Notes under the pieces: model-generated | Databases searched by the model: none | What the model was told of the DNA's origin: nothing | Seen by the model: only the letters and a program-made list of their open reading frames with translations | Shown here: one piece after another, positions 25,495-35,253 of the stretch | Layout: each line of letters opens with the position of its first letter | Numbering within the stretch: the stretch's first letter is position 1 | Assembly: GCF_022811925.1 (NCBI RefSeq) | Contig: NZ_CP065511.1 | Coordinates: 4,333,501-4,397,500 of the forward strand | Direction of reading: 5' to 3' | DNA length: 64,000 nucleotides | Origin: Cytobacillus oceanisediminis | GTDB taxonomy: Bacteria; Bacillota; Bacilli; Bacillales; Cytobacillaceae | Position numbers and translations under genes: made by a program

Positions 25495-26610
25495 TCAGAC
25501 AAACTTAAACGGATCAGTATGAATTTCGGAAGGAAAAATGGATACGCTATACCCTTTGTCCGAACACATCTGTGTTAATCTTCGGGTGACTCCTTTTTTC
25601 ATTACCTTTTCAACATTATGACCGGGGTCAACAATGTTAAGGCCCATCATCATAGCATCATGGGCCACATGGTAATACATATCCCCCGTTACATATACAT
25701 CTGCACCTTTCATCTTTGCTGACATGAAGTATTTATTTCCATCTCCGCCCAGAACAGCGACTTTCCTGACTTTTGATGAGAGATCACCTACTACCCGAAC
25801 TCCATCCACTTCAAGTGTATGTTTTACATGCTCTGTAAATTCCTTTAGAGTCATTTCGCTGATTTCTCCAATTTTGCCAAGCCCCAGAACTTCCCCATTG
25901 TTTTCAAGCTTATAAATATCATAGGCAACTTCTTCATAAGGATGGTTTTTGAACATGGCCGACAGCACTTTCTTTTCTATATGTTCAGGATAAATAGTCT
26001 CAATGCAGACTTCTTCAACAGTCTCAAGCTTACCCTGCTGGCCGATATGCGGATTGGCCTCCCCATTGGGCTTAAACTGCCCTGTTCCACGGGAGGCAAA
26101 CGAACAATGACTGTAATTGCCAATTGAACCTGCCCCTGCGTTTCCAAGCGCTTGCCTTAGTGATTCAGCATTTTCTTCAGGTACAAACACAGCGAGCTTT
26201 TTCAATTCAGTTTCATATGTTGGATATAAAACTTCTGTATTAGACAGCTTCAGTGCATCAGCAAGCATATCATTGACCCCGCCTTTGGCGATATCCAAAT
26301 TGGTATGTGCTGCATACACGGCTATATCATGTTTGATAAGCTTTTCAATAATTCTTCCTGACGGAGTATCCGTTGAAATTTTTTGCAGCGGCCTGTAGAT
26401 TAACGGATGATGAGCAATAATCAGCTGCACCTCCTTTTCAATTGCCTCATCAACGACTTCTTCGAGCACATCAAGGGCAATCATGACATTTTCAACGGGG
26501 GTGTTAAGCCTGCCGATCTGGAGGCCGATTTTGTCTCCTTCCATCGCATATGCTTTTGGGGAGAACTGCTCAAATAATTGGATAATCTCATGTCCATTTA
26601 TTTTTTTCAC
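25495..26610 (-). CDS. yqfO: Nif3-like dinuclear metal-centre protein YqfO
   Basis: A 371-residue protein of the NIF3/DUF34 family. The metal-binding residues are in IAHHPLIYRPLQK, AAHTNLDIAKGG and the C-terminal GHNVE. A PII-like domain of about 100 residues is inserted in the middle, starting near ELKKLAVFVPEEN. NIF3 proteins have been linked to GTP cyclohydrolase-like activity, but the cellular role is unsettled. The start is GTG 26610 behind AGGAGG, overlapping the trmK stop by 4 nt. Confidence 0.93.
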   Translation of the reverse strand: MKKINGHEIIQLFEQFSPKAYAMEGDKIGLQIGRLNTPVENVMIALDVLEEVVDEAIEKEVQLIIAHHPLIYRPLQKISTDTPSGRIIEKLIKHDIAVYAAHTNLDIAKGGVNDMLADALKLSNTEVLYPTYETELKKLAVFVPEENAESLRQALGNAGAGSIGNYSHCSFASRGTGQFKPNGEANPHIGQQGKLETVEEVCIETIYPEHIEKKVLSAMFKNHPYEEVAYDIYKLENNGEVLGLGKIGEISEMTLKEFTEHVKHTLEVDGVRVVGDLSSKVRKVAVLGGDGNKYFMSAKMKGADVYVTGDMYYHVAHDAMMMGLNIVDPGHNVEKVMKKGVTRRLTQMCSDKGYSVSIFPSEIHTDPFKFV

Positions 26611-27314
26611 TGTTCGAGTACCTCCTCTGCCATTTTGATTTTCTCCTTCAACTCCTGTTTTCTCTTTTCTGTTTCGCTCGAGTATGCGGCTTTATCAAGC
26701 TGCAAAAGGATTCTCTCCCAATTTTTCCTTTCACCGAGCCACTTGTTTCGAAATACTTCGGATTTTTGCTCCATAAGAAAAGGGCCCATCAGCAAACCTT
26801 GTTCTTTATTATTGTAAGGTTTCAATGGCTCTCCTTTTTCAGCTGCAAGGATTTCATAGATCTTTCCGTCTTCTTCAAGAATTTCTTCGGCTATTAGCTC
26901 CCAGCCATTTGCAATCAGCCAGGTTCTAATCGAGATGGCACTTAAATTCGGCTGGAGGATAAGCCTCTGCACAGAAGCAAGTTTGCTCTTCCCATCTTCA
27001 AGAATGCTCGCAATTAAAGCGCCTCCCATTCCCGCAATGGTTATGCAGTCAACTTCACCTGGTTCAATTACTTCAAGGCCGCTGCCTTTTCTTACGGAAA
27101 TCTGATTTTCGAGCCCTTCCATTTTTACCTGTTTTTTGGCTGATTGATACGGCCCTTCCACCACTTCACCAGCAATGGCAAAAGGGACTATGCCTTTCTT
27201 TACTGCATAGCATGGCAAATACGCATGGTCTGAGCCTATATCAGCCACTCGTGCGCCAGGGGGGATATAATTTGTTACAGCTTCAAGCCGATTTGATAAT
27301 TTCTCTGTATTCAT
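26607..27314 (-). CDS. trmK: tRNA (adenine(22)-N1)-methyltransferase TrmK
   Basis: A 235-residue SAM-dependent enzyme that methylates N1 of A22 in tRNA. The SAM pocket is VADIGSDHAYLP and the next family motif is TIAGMGGALI; the C-terminal third is a charged helical coiled coil. It precedes yqfO with a 4-nt overlap, as yqfN-yqfO do in B. subtilis. Confidence 0.94.
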   Translation of the reverse strand: MNTEKLSNRLEAVTNYIPPGARVADIGSDHAYLPCYAVKKGIVPFAIAGEVVEGPYQSAKKQVKMEGLENQISVRKGSGLEVIEPGEVDCITIAGMGGALIASILEDGKSKLASVQRLILQPNLSAISIRTWLIANGWELIAEEILEEDGKIYEILAAEKGEPLKPYNNKEQGLLMGPFLMEQKSEVFRNKWLGERKNWERILLQLDKAAYSSETEKRKQELKEKIKMAEEVLEQ

Positions 27315-27383
27315 TCTGTCACCACTTATTTATGTATTGTAACAAGCGCAGAGCGCCTGCCTATCTGCTCCTCCTGAGAGAAA

Positions 27384-27463
27384 AGCTAAAAAAGCTATCG
27401 TAATTTGCGATAGCCTTTCTTATAGTATAAAAAAAGTCCTTTACATATGCAAAGGACTTTCAT
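27384..27463 (-). terminator. Tandem terminators after cccA
   Basis: Two hairpins follow cccA on the minus strand. The first has stem AAAGTCCTTT/AAAGGACTTT (27460-27433) followed by seven T. The second has stem GCTATCG/CGATAGC (27414-27394) followed by six T. The double arrangement insulates trmK from the cytochrome gene. Confidence 0.9.
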
Positions 27464-27471
27464 TATAGGTA

Positions 27472-27837
27472 TTACTTAAGGCCTGCTAACCATTCAGCCA
27501 TTTCGGCAGCTTTGTCTTGAGGCACTAATCCTGGAGGCATTGAGCCTTTACCGTTTACTACGATATCCGCGATTTCATCCTGTGATAAACGATCGCCTAC
27601 ACCTGTTAGAGCAGGACCGACTCCACCTTGATACTGGTCACCGTGACATCCGATACAGCTCTTCTGGTAAATTTCTTCAGGGGTTGCAGCTGCAGTTTCT
27701 TCAGTTTCAGCACCGCCGCCTTCCTGTTCTTTTGCAAGCTCTTCCATATCGCCAAGACCTTTAAAAGAAACAAGGAACATTGCTACCACACCAAAAACCA
27801 TAATTAACACAAATGGAATGATTGGATTGCGATTCAT
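27472..27837 (-). CDS. cccA: Membrane-anchored cytochrome c-550
   Basis: A 121-residue small c-type cytochrome. One N-terminal membrane segment (about 7-27), an acidic linker and a class I cytochrome domain with heme site CIGCH and Met ligand in GSMPPG. It is held on the outer face of the membrane and carries electrons to terminal oxidases. It stands near sigA like B. subtilis cccA. GGGAGG precedes the ATG. Confidence 0.95.
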   Translation of the reverse strand: MNRNPIIPFVLIMVFGVVAMFLVSFKGLGDMEELAKEQEGGGAETEETAAATPEEIYQKSCIGCHGDQYQGGVGPALTGVGDRLSQDEIADIVVNGKGSMPPGLVPQDKAAEMAEWLAGLK

Positions 27838-27964
27838 GATTTAACCTCCCTTATGTAAGCACATTCAGTTTAAGTAAGTATACAAACAATCTCTATTTTA
27901 CTTTAAAAAAGTCAGAAGGAAAAGCCCTATTGTAAACTTTGTCAAATCTTGTTCATAAAATGGA

Positions 27965-27995
27965 CAAAAACTCCATCCTGAGGGTGGAGTTTTTT
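27965..27995 (-). terminator. Terminator of the acyl-CoA dehydrogenase gene
   Basis: The stem ACTCCACC/GGATGGAGT with a short loop is followed by five T on the minus strand. Confidence 0.88.
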
Positions 27996-28033
27996 GTTAA
28001 TTATTTTAACCGCATGACCAATCAAAATCGGTA

Positions 28034-29173
28034 TTAGCACCCAATAAGGCGTGCAATAACCATTCTTTGTACTTCTGAGGTACCTTCACCTATTTCCGTG
28101 AGCTTTCCGTCTCTCATGTAGCGTTCTACATGGTAATCTTTCATATAGCCGTATCCGCCATGGATTTGGACGGCCTGATCGGCGATTTCCATACAGATTT
28201 CAGAGGCATAGAGCTTGCACATGGAAGCTTCTTTTGCGAAAGGTCTTCCCTGGTCTTTCAGCCATGCTGCTTTGTAGACCATATTTCGTGCCAATTCAAT
28301 TTTCATTGCCATATCAGCAAGTTTAAATTGGATAGCCTGGAAGTTTGAGAGAGAACGGCCAAACTGCTGGCGCTCCTTTGCATATTGAAGTGCCTTTTCG
28401 TAGGCAGCCTGCGCTATCCCTAGAGCCATGGCTCCAATTCCAATGCGCCCTCCATCCAATGTAATTAAGAATTGCTTAAAGCCCTCTCCTTTTTCGCCGA
28501 GCAAGTGCTCAGTCGGAACGCGCACGTCTTCAAGGACCAGTTCAGTAGTATTTGAGGCGTTGAGTCCCATCTTTTCGTAATTATCGATCACTGTAAATCC
28601 TTCTGCATCCGTGGGTACAATAATCGCACTGATTTCTTTTTTGCCACCCGCTTCACCGGTGACAGCGGTCAATGCTAAATGCTTAGCATAGCTGGCATTT
28701 GTAATGAAGCATTTATTTCCATTAATAATGAATTCTCCATCTTTTTCGACAGCTGATGTTCTCGTACCGCCTGCATCAGATCCTGCATTAGGTTCTGTTA
28801 GCCCGAAAGCTCCAAAAGACTCACCTGTACAAATTGGCACCAGATATTTTTGCTTCTGCTCTTCGGTTCCGAATAAATAGAGCGGTGCTCCGCCAAGAGA
28901 TATATGCGCCGAGTAAGTGATCCCGGTAGACGCACATGCTCTGCTCAACTCTTCTGTTACAATAGCGAAGCTTACAGTATCTGCCCCTGCCCCTCCATAT
29001 TCTTCAGGGAAAGGAAGTCCCATCAAACCAAGGTCTGCCATTTTTTTGAAAACTTTCATCGGGAATTCTTTTGTACGGTCCCTTTCCAAAGCTCCCGGGG
29101 CCACTTCTTCCTGAGCAAATTCCCTTATTGTTTTAAGGATCATATTCTGTTCGGCAGTCAAATCAAAATTCAT
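28034..29173 (-). CDS. Acyl-CoA dehydrogenase (short-chain type)
   Basis: A 379-residue FAD enzyme that introduces the alpha-beta double bond into acyl-CoA. Family signatures are GAFGLTEPNAGSDAGGTRT (FAD and substrate), QFGRSLSNFQAIQFKLADM and IHGGYGYMKDYHVERYMRD. The catalytic Glu is expected in GEGTSEVQRMVIA. The length is normal. GAGGGGG precedes the ATG. It stands alone between cccA and sigA, with no other beta-oxidation gene nearby, so the substrate (fatty acid or branched amino acid) cannot be told. Confidence 0.93.
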   Translation of the reverse strand: MNFDLTAEQNMILKTIREFAQEEVAPGALERDRTKEFPMKVFKKMADLGLMGLPFPEEYGGAGADTVSFAIVTEELSRACASTGITYSAHISLGGAPLYLFGTEEQKQKYLVPICTGESFGAFGLTEPNAGSDAGGTRTSAVEKDGEFIINGNKCFITNASYAKHLALTAVTGEAGGKKEISAIIVPTDAEGFTVIDNYEKMGLNASNTTELVLEDVRVPTEHLLGEKGEGFKQFLITLDGGRIGIGAMALGIAQAAYEKALQYAKERQQFGRSLSNFQAIQFKLADMAMKIELARNMVYKAAWLKDQGRPFAKEASMCKLYASEICMEIADQAVQIHGGYGYMKDYHVERYMRDGKLTEIGEGTSEVQRMVIARLIGC

Positions 29174-29274
29174 TTACATCCCCCTCAAACACAAATGTTG
29201 TATACGCTTTCATTACTATTATATAAGGGATGCGAGAGTTTTCTCAACATTTAAAAACTTTTTAAAATATTTTA

Positions 29275-29811
29275 TTATACGAATATAGAAATAACTATTA
29301 AAAAGCATCCTAGTATCCCTGAAATCCATAAATATTTAAACTTAAATTTTAAACCCGCAAACAGCCAAAGAACACAATTGGTTACTAAGGCAACATAGAG
29401 TACTTTCTGGTTTTCGGGATATATCTCCGTTACAAGCCCAACAGATCCCATGAGTAAAATTAAAGCTGCTGAGATGATGGGAATATGCATCAATTTTGCT
29501 TTCCTGGAAAAATAAAAAACAAAGAAAATACACGCGAAAATAAAAAGAATCAAAATGGCGGTTTGCAAAATAATAGACAATTCAGTAAAATAAATTAATA
29601 AAGCAGAAATTGGAATAAGCAGCAAGAAAATAAGGTTGGCTAGATACAAAACCATTATATTTTTATGTTTTTTTATTTCCTTCGGCTGACTTCCTTCCGT
29701 ATAAAGAGCCAGCAGGTAGTCACAATATCGATCAGGGAGCATTCGGCTTTTCTTCCAATACAGAAGTTCGTTAACAATGACCTTTTTTCTGTTTTCATCC
29801 AACCAAAGCAC
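29275..29811 (-). CDS. Membrane protein of unknown function
   Basis: The predicted protein has 178 residues. The N-terminal 45 are soluble with the stretch LLYWKKSRMLPDRYCDYLL; five membrane segments follow (about 50-70, 78-98, 107-125, 135-153, 158-177). I do not recognise the family. The start is uncertain: GTG 29811 lies only about 10 nt after the T-run of the sigA terminator and lacks a clear ribosome-binding site, while an internal ATG (Met24) has GGAAG 9 nt upstream. It may depend on read-through from sigA. Base composition is like its neighbours. Confidence 0.65.
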   Translation of the reverse strand: MLWLDENRKKVIVNELLYWKKSRMLPDRYCDYLLALYTEGSQPKEIKKHKNIMVLYLANLIFLLLIPISALLIYFTELSIILQTAILILFIFACIFFVFYFSRKAKLMHIPIISAALILLMGSVGLVTEIYPENQKVLYVALVTNCVLWLFAGLKFKFKYLWISGILGCFLIVISIFV

Positions 29812-29820
29812 ATCCAGTCA

Positions 29821-29857
29821 AAAAAAATAGTTTACTTCCATTTTAAGAAGTAAACTA
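29821..29857 (-). terminator. Terminator of the sigA operon
   Basis: A perfect 11-bp stem TAGTTTACTTC/GAAGTAAACTA is followed by seven T on the minus strand, about 19 nt after the sigA stop. Confidence 0.93.
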
Positions 29858-29875
29858 TCCACTGGCAATTATTTT

Positions 29876-31000
29876 TTATTCTAAGAAGTCTTTTAAACGT
29901 TTGCTTCTGCTGGGATGACGCAGCTTTCTTAAGGCTTTGGCTTCAATTTGACGAATACGCTCACGGGTAACGCCAAATACCTTGCCAACTTCTTCTAAAG
30001 TCCTGGTTCGGCCGTCGTCCAGTCCGAATCGAAGACGAAGAACATTTTCTTCACGGTCAGTAAGTGTGTCCAGAACATCTTCAAGCTGTTCTTTCAGAAG
30101 CTCATATGCCGCATGCTCTGATGGAGAAGTGGCATCCTGATCTTCAATAAAGTCACCTAAGTGAGAGTCATCCTCCTCACCAATAGGTGTTTCTAATGAA
30201 ACAGGTTCCTGTGCAATCTTAAGAATTTCTCTTACTTTGTCTGGCGTTAAATCCATATCTTCAGCTATTTCTTCTGGTGTTGGTTCACGGCCAAGATCCT
30301 GAAGAAGCTGACGCTGGACACGAATCAATTTATTGATGGTTTCAACCATGTGGACAGGAATACGAATGGTCCTGGCCTGGTCAGCAATTGCTCTTGTGAT
30401 GGCCTGGCGTATCCACCATGTTGCATACGTACTGAACTTAAAGCCTTTGCGGTAGTCAAATTTTTCAACCGCTTTTATCAGTCCCATATTTCCTTCCTGA
30501 ATAAGGTCAAGGAACAGCATTCCGCGTCCCACATACCTTTTGGCAATACTTACAACCAATCGGAGGTTAGCTTCTGCCAGGCGTCTTTTTGCTTCTTCGT
30601 CGCCTTCCTCAATTCGATTGGCAAGTGCGATCTCTTCCTCTGCAGAGAGTAAATCAACACGTCCAATTTCTTTTAAATACATACGGACAGGATCATTAAT
30701 TTTCACACCCGGAGGGACACTTAAATCATTAAGGTCAAATTCCTCTTCATTTTTTGCAAGCTCCTGAACATTTGGATCGTCATTTTCATTATCTCCGACT
30801 AATTCAACACCCTGATCTCCGAGGAATTCATAGAATTCATCCATCTGGTGGGAATCGAGTTCAAATTGAGACAATCTCTCTGCTATATCATCATAGGCAA
30901 GGACACCTGTCTTTTTTCCTATTTCAACTAATTGATCTTTTACTTGTTCAAGGGTCAACTCTGTATCAACCTCTTTTGAACGGGCCGACTTTTCAGCCAT
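29876..31000 (-). CDS. sigA: Primary sigma factor SigA
   Basis: The 374-residue housekeeping sigma-70 factor. ATG 31000 behind GGAGGGGG gives [20 protein letters not shown], close to known SigA. Region 1.2 is [14 protein letters not shown], region 2 contains [18 protein letters not shown] and [19 protein letters not shown], and region 4 has [20 protein letters not shown]. It is the last gene of yqxD-dnaG-sigA and is followed by a strong terminator. Confidence 0.98.
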   Translation of the reverse strand: MAEKSARSKEVDTELTLEQVKDQLVEIGKKTGVLAYDDIAERLSQFELDSHQMDEFYEFLGDQGVELVGDNENDDPNVQELAKNEEEFDLNDLSVPPGVKINDPVRMYLKEIGRVDLLSAEEEIALANRIEEGDEEAKRRLAEANLRLVVSIAKRYVGRGMLFLDLIQEGNMGLIKAVEKFDYRKGFKFSTYATWWIRQAITRAIADQARTIRIPVHMVETINKLIRVQRQLLQDLGREPTPEEIAEDMDLTPDKVREILKIAQEPVSLETPIGEEDDSHLGDFIEDQDATSPSEHAAYELLKEQLEDVLDTLTDREENVLRLRFGLDDGRTRTLEEVGKVFGVTRERIRQIEAKALRKLRHPSRSKRLKDFLE

Positions 31001-31113
31001 ATGTCCCCCTCCTTCCAAAAATCACACACATTCTTAACACATCTTGCAAATGGGACTACTTCCTTAGGAGACGCTTAATCCCAAAAAACATTTATTTAAG
31101 GCACACAGCCTTC

Positions 31114-32931
31114 TTATAGTGACTTACGCAATTGAAGGATCTCCATTGCGATTAAAGCCGCTTTAGCATAATCCTTTTGTCGTTCTGCTTCTTTTTCTTC
31201 ATTTAGTTTTTCCTTTATTTTTAACATCTTTTGATAATTCAACACCTGTTTAAGATAATCTGATAATTCCTGTTCGCTTATTTCATCGTTTATGGACATC
31301 ATTTCTATATCCACCACAATGCGCTTAAGCTTTTCATCTTTTATAAAATTTATAAATGCACTTGGATCAGGCGCATGGCCTTTTTCGTAGAAACCTAAAA
31401 GATAGGTAATAATTGCCTGGTGTTCATCGATGTTAAATGTGTTTCCCTGAAGCATATCCTGAACTTTAAATGCTATGTCACTATTCCTGAGCATGTGGGC
31501 GATTAGCCTTCTCTCCGCTGTATGGTAGGCGGGTTTAAGACTGTCAGCCCTTTTTGGTGTTTGCAGCCTTTTTTGAGGTTCGAAAGTACCTTTCCCCTTC
31601 TGGCTATTCCTTCGCTTCTCCGTATAATAGACCTGTTTTTGCTGCTCTTTCAAGGCTTCCAGAGAAAGGGAGAATTCATTCGCAAGCTGGCGCAGATAAT
31701 GATCTCTTTCCACCGCTTTATCCAGCTGGCTGATTTCCTTTAATACCTCTTCGATATAAAGGAGACGATCTCCTTCATTTTGAAGCCTTTTGCCCCTGCG
31801 GAGATAAAGAAGCTTAAATGCCATAAAGGTTATGCTGGACTCGATTACATCATGACGAAATTTTTCTTCGCCGAATTCATTAATATAATCATCCGGATCA
31901 TATCCGTCAGGCATGAGCGCCACTCTGATCTGGCAGCCTGCTTCCATTAGCAGGTTTGCTGCCCGGTATGCGGCTTCAATGCCCGCATTATCGGAATCAT
32001 AACAGATCGTGATTGATTGAACATTTCTTCTTAAGGAAGCAACATGTTCTTCAGTTAAAGCAGTGCCCATCGTACCAACGCCATTGCCGACACCAGCACG
32101 ATCAGCGGCGATTACATCTGCAAACCCTTCAAAAAGAACGGCCCTCTGCAATTTTTTAATCTGTGGTCTCGCCAAATGAAAATTATATAAAGTTTTGCTT
32201 TTATTGAAGATTGCAGTTTCAGGGCTATTTAAGTATTTGGGCTCATCGTCCCCAAGTGATCTTCCCGAAAAAGCAATCGTATTTCCGCTGCGGTCAAAAA
32301 TCGGGAACATGATTCTATCTCTGAAGCGGTCAAAATAGTTCCCATCTTTCTCCCTTTTGATAATCAGTCCTGCTCTTTCCATAACATCTGCCGGGAATTT
32401 TCTTTTAGTCAGAAACTTGAAGACAAAATCCCAGGACTTCAATGAATAACCGATTTGAAATTTTTCGATCGATTCCATTGTAAAGCCTCTATTAAGCAAA
32501 TATTCAAGTGCATGCTGACCATCTTTTGTGTTTACGAGCAGATGGTGATAAAATTTACGTAGAAGCTCATGAGCTTCCATCATCTGCTGTAAATCTACAG
32601 GCATTGATTTTGCTGATGCTGCAGATGCCGCATCAATTTCAAGCTTGACATTTCCTTTTTCAGCGAGTTTTAAGGCAGCTTCCTGAAAGGAATATCCTTC
32701 TAATTCCATTAAGAAAGAAAATGCATTACCTCCAGCTCCGCATCCAAAGCAATGATAGATTTGCTTTTCTGGAGATACAGAAAAGGAAGGAGTATTTTCG
32801 CCATGAAAAGGACAAAGCCCAAAGTAGTTGCGTCCTTGCTTGTTTAATTGAATATAGTCGCCAATGACATCAACAATATCTACAGCTTGCCGAATTTCAT
32901 TTACTTTCTCCTCGGCGATCCGTTCTGCCAT
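31114..32931 (-). CDS. dnaG: DNA primase DnaG
   Basis: A 605-residue enzyme that makes RNA primers at the replication fork. It has a CHC2 zinc finger (CPFHGE ... YHCFGCGAGG, residues about 40-65), an RNA polymerase-like core with Toprim motifs (LFEGFADVIAADRAG and CYDSDNAG), and a C-terminal helicase-interaction domain. GGAG lies 8 nt before the ATG. It lies between yqxD and sigA, the classic macromolecular synthesis operon of Bacillus. Confidence 0.97.
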   Translation of the reverse strand: MAERIAEEKVNEIRQAVDIVDVIGDYIQLNKQGRNYFGLCPFHGENTPSFSVSPEKQIYHCFGCGAGGNAFSFLMELEGYSFQEAALKLAEKGNVKLEIDAASAASAKSMPVDLQQMMEAHELLRKFYHHLLVNTKDGQHALEYLLNRGFTMESIEKFQIGYSLKSWDFVFKFLTKRKFPADVMERAGLIIKREKDGNYFDRFRDRIMFPIFDRSGNTIAFSGRSLGDDEPKYLNSPETAIFNKSKTLYNFHLARPQIKKLQRAVLFEGFADVIAADRAGVGNGVGTMGTALTEEHVASLRRNVQSITICYDSDNAGIEAAYRAANLLMEAGCQIRVALMPDGYDPDDYINEFGEEKFRHDVIESSITFMAFKLLYLRRGKRLQNEGDRLLYIEEVLKEISQLDKAVERDHYLRQLANEFSLSLEALKEQQKQVYYTEKRRNSQKGKGTFEPQKRLQTPKRADSLKPAYHTAERRLIAHMLRNSDIAFKVQDMLQGNTFNIDEHQAIITYLLGFYEKGHAPDPSAFINFIKDEKLKRIVVDIEMMSINDEISEQELSDYLKQVLNYQKMLKIKEKLNEEKEAERQKDYAKAALIAMEILQLRKSL

Positions 32932-32970
32932 ATGAACAACTCCATTACTTACTCAGGTATTCGATAAACG

Positions 32971-33441
32971 TTACTGAATTCCTTCAAGATTCGACAAAAT
33001 CTTTGTCAATTGCTGCACAAACCTGGATCGGTCCTCTCGGCTGTATGGTTTTGGGCCTTTCCCATAAACTCCTCTTCTTCGCGCTTTCGCTGAAAGATGC
33101 CTCATTTCAAGCGCGGTCCGGATTTCATTTTCTTCAAATAAAATTCCCCTGGGGGAAAGGACGTAAACACCATTCAGCAAAAGAGTTGAAGCCAATCCAA
33201 TATCTTGAGTTACCACTACATCTCCTGATTTCACATAATTCATTATGAATAAATCAGCAGCTTCCTTACTGCTGTCAACAAATTTCCAGACAGCCCCATT
33301 TAGGTCATTTTTCATATGGGCATAAGAAGCAACAAACACTGCGTCCATTGTAAAGGAATTGGCTATTTCGACAATTTCTTCTTTTACGGGACAGGAATCA
33401 GCATCCACTATAATGTTTGGTTTGCCTAATGTTCTAATAAT
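32971..33441 (-). CDS. yqxD: UPF0178/YaiI-family protein YqxD, probable ATT start
   Basis: A small protein with the family motif IIVDADSCPVKEEI, seen at the N-terminus only if translation begins upstream of GTG 33408. No ATG, GTG or TTG lies between that GTG and the in-frame stop at 33448-33450. An ATT at 33441 has GGAG (33454-33451) 9 nt upstream and gives a 156-residue product. The GTG has no ribosome-binding site and would cut the first beta-strand. Later motifs are VVTQDIGLASTLLLNG and RGVYGKGPKPY. The family resembles PIN/NYN-like nucleases; the function is unknown. It is the first gene of yqxD-dnaG-sigA. Confidence 0.88.
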   Translation of the reverse strand: MIRTLGKPNIIVDADSCPVKEEIVEIANSFTMDAVFVASYAHMKNDLNGAVWKFVDSSKEAADLFIMNYVKSGDVVVTQDIGLASTLLLNGVYVLSPRGILFEENEIRTALEMRHLSAKARRRGVYGKGPKPYSREDRSRFVQQLTKILSNLEGIQ

Positions 33442-33602
33442 TCTACATCACTCCGCATTATCCTTCTTTGCATGAATAACTTTTGCAAAGTGAGATATGT
33501 CGAATTTTTTCTTGGACGAAAGCTTGACATGCCACAATAAATAGTTTATTCCTTCGCAATGAACTCTAAACCTATTCGGGTACATTTTTATCACAATTTT
33601 TT

Positions 33603-33631
33603 ATTATAGTACATTAATCTCTATTTTGCCA
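33603..33631 (-). promoter_or_regulatory. Probable promoter of yqxD-dnaG-sigA
   Basis: On the minus strand TGGCAA (33631-33626), a 17-nt spacer and a perfect TATAAT (33608-33603) lie about 160 nt before yqxD. The -35 is weak. The rest of the 33442-33749 stretch holds no gene that I can see. Confidence 0.5.
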
Positions 33632-33747
33632 TTATTTTATCTGGAATGAATATAATTTAATTTGCAGGATTTTTTGTTAAAATGCCCATCTTAGAATGGA
33701 GCATACTTACTTAAAGCTAATCAGCCTTCATGCCGAACATAAAAAAA

Positions 33748-33774
33748 GAAAAGGCACATAAAAAATTTATGTGC
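33748..33774 (-). terminator. Terminator of ppsR
   Basis: The stem GCACATAAA/TTTATGTGC directly after the stop is followed by a T-rich run (TTTTCTTTTTTT) on the minus strand. Confidence 0.82.
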
Positions 33775-34592
33775 TAGCTTTTCGGAAAGCTTTTACGGTA
33801 TTGATTTAAGATCATATTGGCTGTTTCTTCTACTGCCTTATTCGTGACATCTATAACCGGGCATTTAATTTTGGATACGATTTTCTCAAAGTAACCTATT
33901 TCTTCTTTGATTCTCTCTATATTAGCATAGCTGGCATTATCGCTTAAACCTAGCGATATTAGACGTTCTCTTCGGATAAAGTTTAATTTCTCAGGACTGA
34001 TTTTCAGACCGAAGCACTTATCCGGCGGGACAAGAAACAGCTCTTCTGGAGGATCGACTTCAGGAACAAGGGGAACGTTAGCCACTTTAAGGCGCTTATG
34101 TGCAAGATATTGAGAAAGAGGTGTTTTTGATGTCCTTGAAACGCCTATTAACACTATATCCGCTTTTAATATTCCACGAGGGTCTCGGCCATCATCATAT
34201 TTCACAGCGAACTCGATAGCCTCAATCTTTTTAAAATAATCCTCATCAAGCTTTCTGACCAGTCCAGGTTCGAAAAGCGGTGTAATGCCGCAGGCTCTTT
34301 GGATTTGATCCATTAATGGACCAACGATATCAAAAGCATATATCCCTTCTTCTGCAGACCGCTGGTTAATATACTTCCTCATATCCGGCTTAACCATTGT
34401 ATAGGCTATCATCCCATTATCCAGCTTTGCCAGCGAAATGACTTCATCAATATGTACTTTTTCTTCAACATATGGAAAGCGCTTAATAAATATATCACTG
34501 CCATTAAACTGACTCGTGGCAGCTTTTGTTACAAGTTCGGCCGTTTCTCCCACTGAGTCCGAAACGACGTAGATGATCGGCAATTTTTCCAT
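33774..34592 (-). CDS. yqfL: Pyruvate, phosphate dikinase regulatory-type kinase/pyrophosphorylase (YqfL)
   Basis: A 272-residue protein of the DUF299/PPSR family. It starts [20 protein letters not shown] and has the nucleotide-binding loop [17 protein letters not shown]. Relatives phosphorylate PEP synthase or pyruvate phosphate dikinase with ADP and reverse this with Pi. In B. subtilis YqfL is described together with CcpN as modulating its activity, which fits the position 28 nt after ccpN. AAGGAG precedes the ATG. Confidence 0.92.
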   Translation of the reverse strand: MEKLPIIYVVSDSVGETAELVTKAATSQFNGSDIFIKRFPYVEEKVHIDEVISLAKLDNGMIAYTMVKPDMRKYINQRSAEEGIYAFDIVGPLMDQIQRACGITPLFEPGLVRKLDEDYFKKIEAIEFAVKYDDGRDPRGILKADIVLIGVSRTSKTPLSQYLAHKRLKVANVPLVPEVDPPEELFLVPPDKCFGLKISPEKLNFIRRERLISLGLSDNASYANIERIKEEIGYFEKIVSKIKCPVIDVTNKAVEETANMILNQYRKSFPKS

Positions 34593-34620
34593 TCTTCAAC
34601 ACCATCTCCTTCTTACTTTG

Positions 34621-35253
34621 CTACTTTTCTCCGGCCAGGGCCAAGAATGCTTTTGTCAGGTTTGTTTTGGTTATCCTGCCGTTTACTTCGAACCCTTTCT
34701 CCGTCTTTTTTACAACAGGAAGGGCATCGATTTGCTTTTCAATCAGCTTTTTAGCAACTTCTATGAGCAAATCATCTTTTTCACACATCGTAATATTAGG
34801 CATTCTTGTCATAATGATATTAACAGGGATGGAATTAAGCTCCTGCTTGCCAATACTTGCCCGAAGCAAATCCTTCCTTGACAAAACCCCTACAAGCAGC
34901 GAACTCTGGTCCACTACAAATAGCGTGCCGACATCTTCCAGAAACATAGTCACAATTGCATCATATACCGATACATTCTCATTAACAACTACAGGAATGG
35001 ATTGATAATCTCTTACATAAAGCTTCTGAAGGTTTTCTGTCAACAGCTGTGCCCCGGTTTTCCCTGTATAAAAATAGCCTACACGCGGACGGGCATCCAA
35101 ATAGCCTGCCATCGTTAATATAGCCAGATCCGGCCTTAGTGTTGCCCTGGTTAAGTTAAGCTGTTCCGCTATACTTTCACCAGTGATAGGTCCGTTTTCC
35201 TTTACGATTTCTATGATCTTTTCCTGCCTTTTATTTAATTCGATTTTCCTCAC
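34621..35253 (-). CDS. ccpN: Gluconeogenesis repressor CcpN
   Basis: The predicted protein has 210 residues: an N-terminal winged helix (KENGPITGESIAEQLNLTRA) followed by two CBS domains (about 75-200) that may sense ATP/ADP. CcpN represses gapB and pckA during glycolytic growth in B. subtilis. GTG 35253 is chosen to match the known N-terminus (IELNKRQEKI begins four residues in); the ribosome-binding site AGGTG is very close to it, so an adjacent GTG at 35256 cannot be excluded. Confidence 0.93.
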   Translation of the reverse strand: MRKIELNKRQEKIIEIVKENGPITGESIAEQLNLTRATLRPDLAILTMAGYLDARPRVGYFYTGKTGAQLLTENLQKLYVRDYQSIPVVVNENVSVYDAIVTMFLEDVGTLFVVDQSSLLVGVLSRKDLLRASIGKQELNSIPVNIIMTRMPNITMCEKDDLLIEVAKKLIEKQIDALPVVKKTEKGFEVNGRITKTNLTKAFLALAGEK

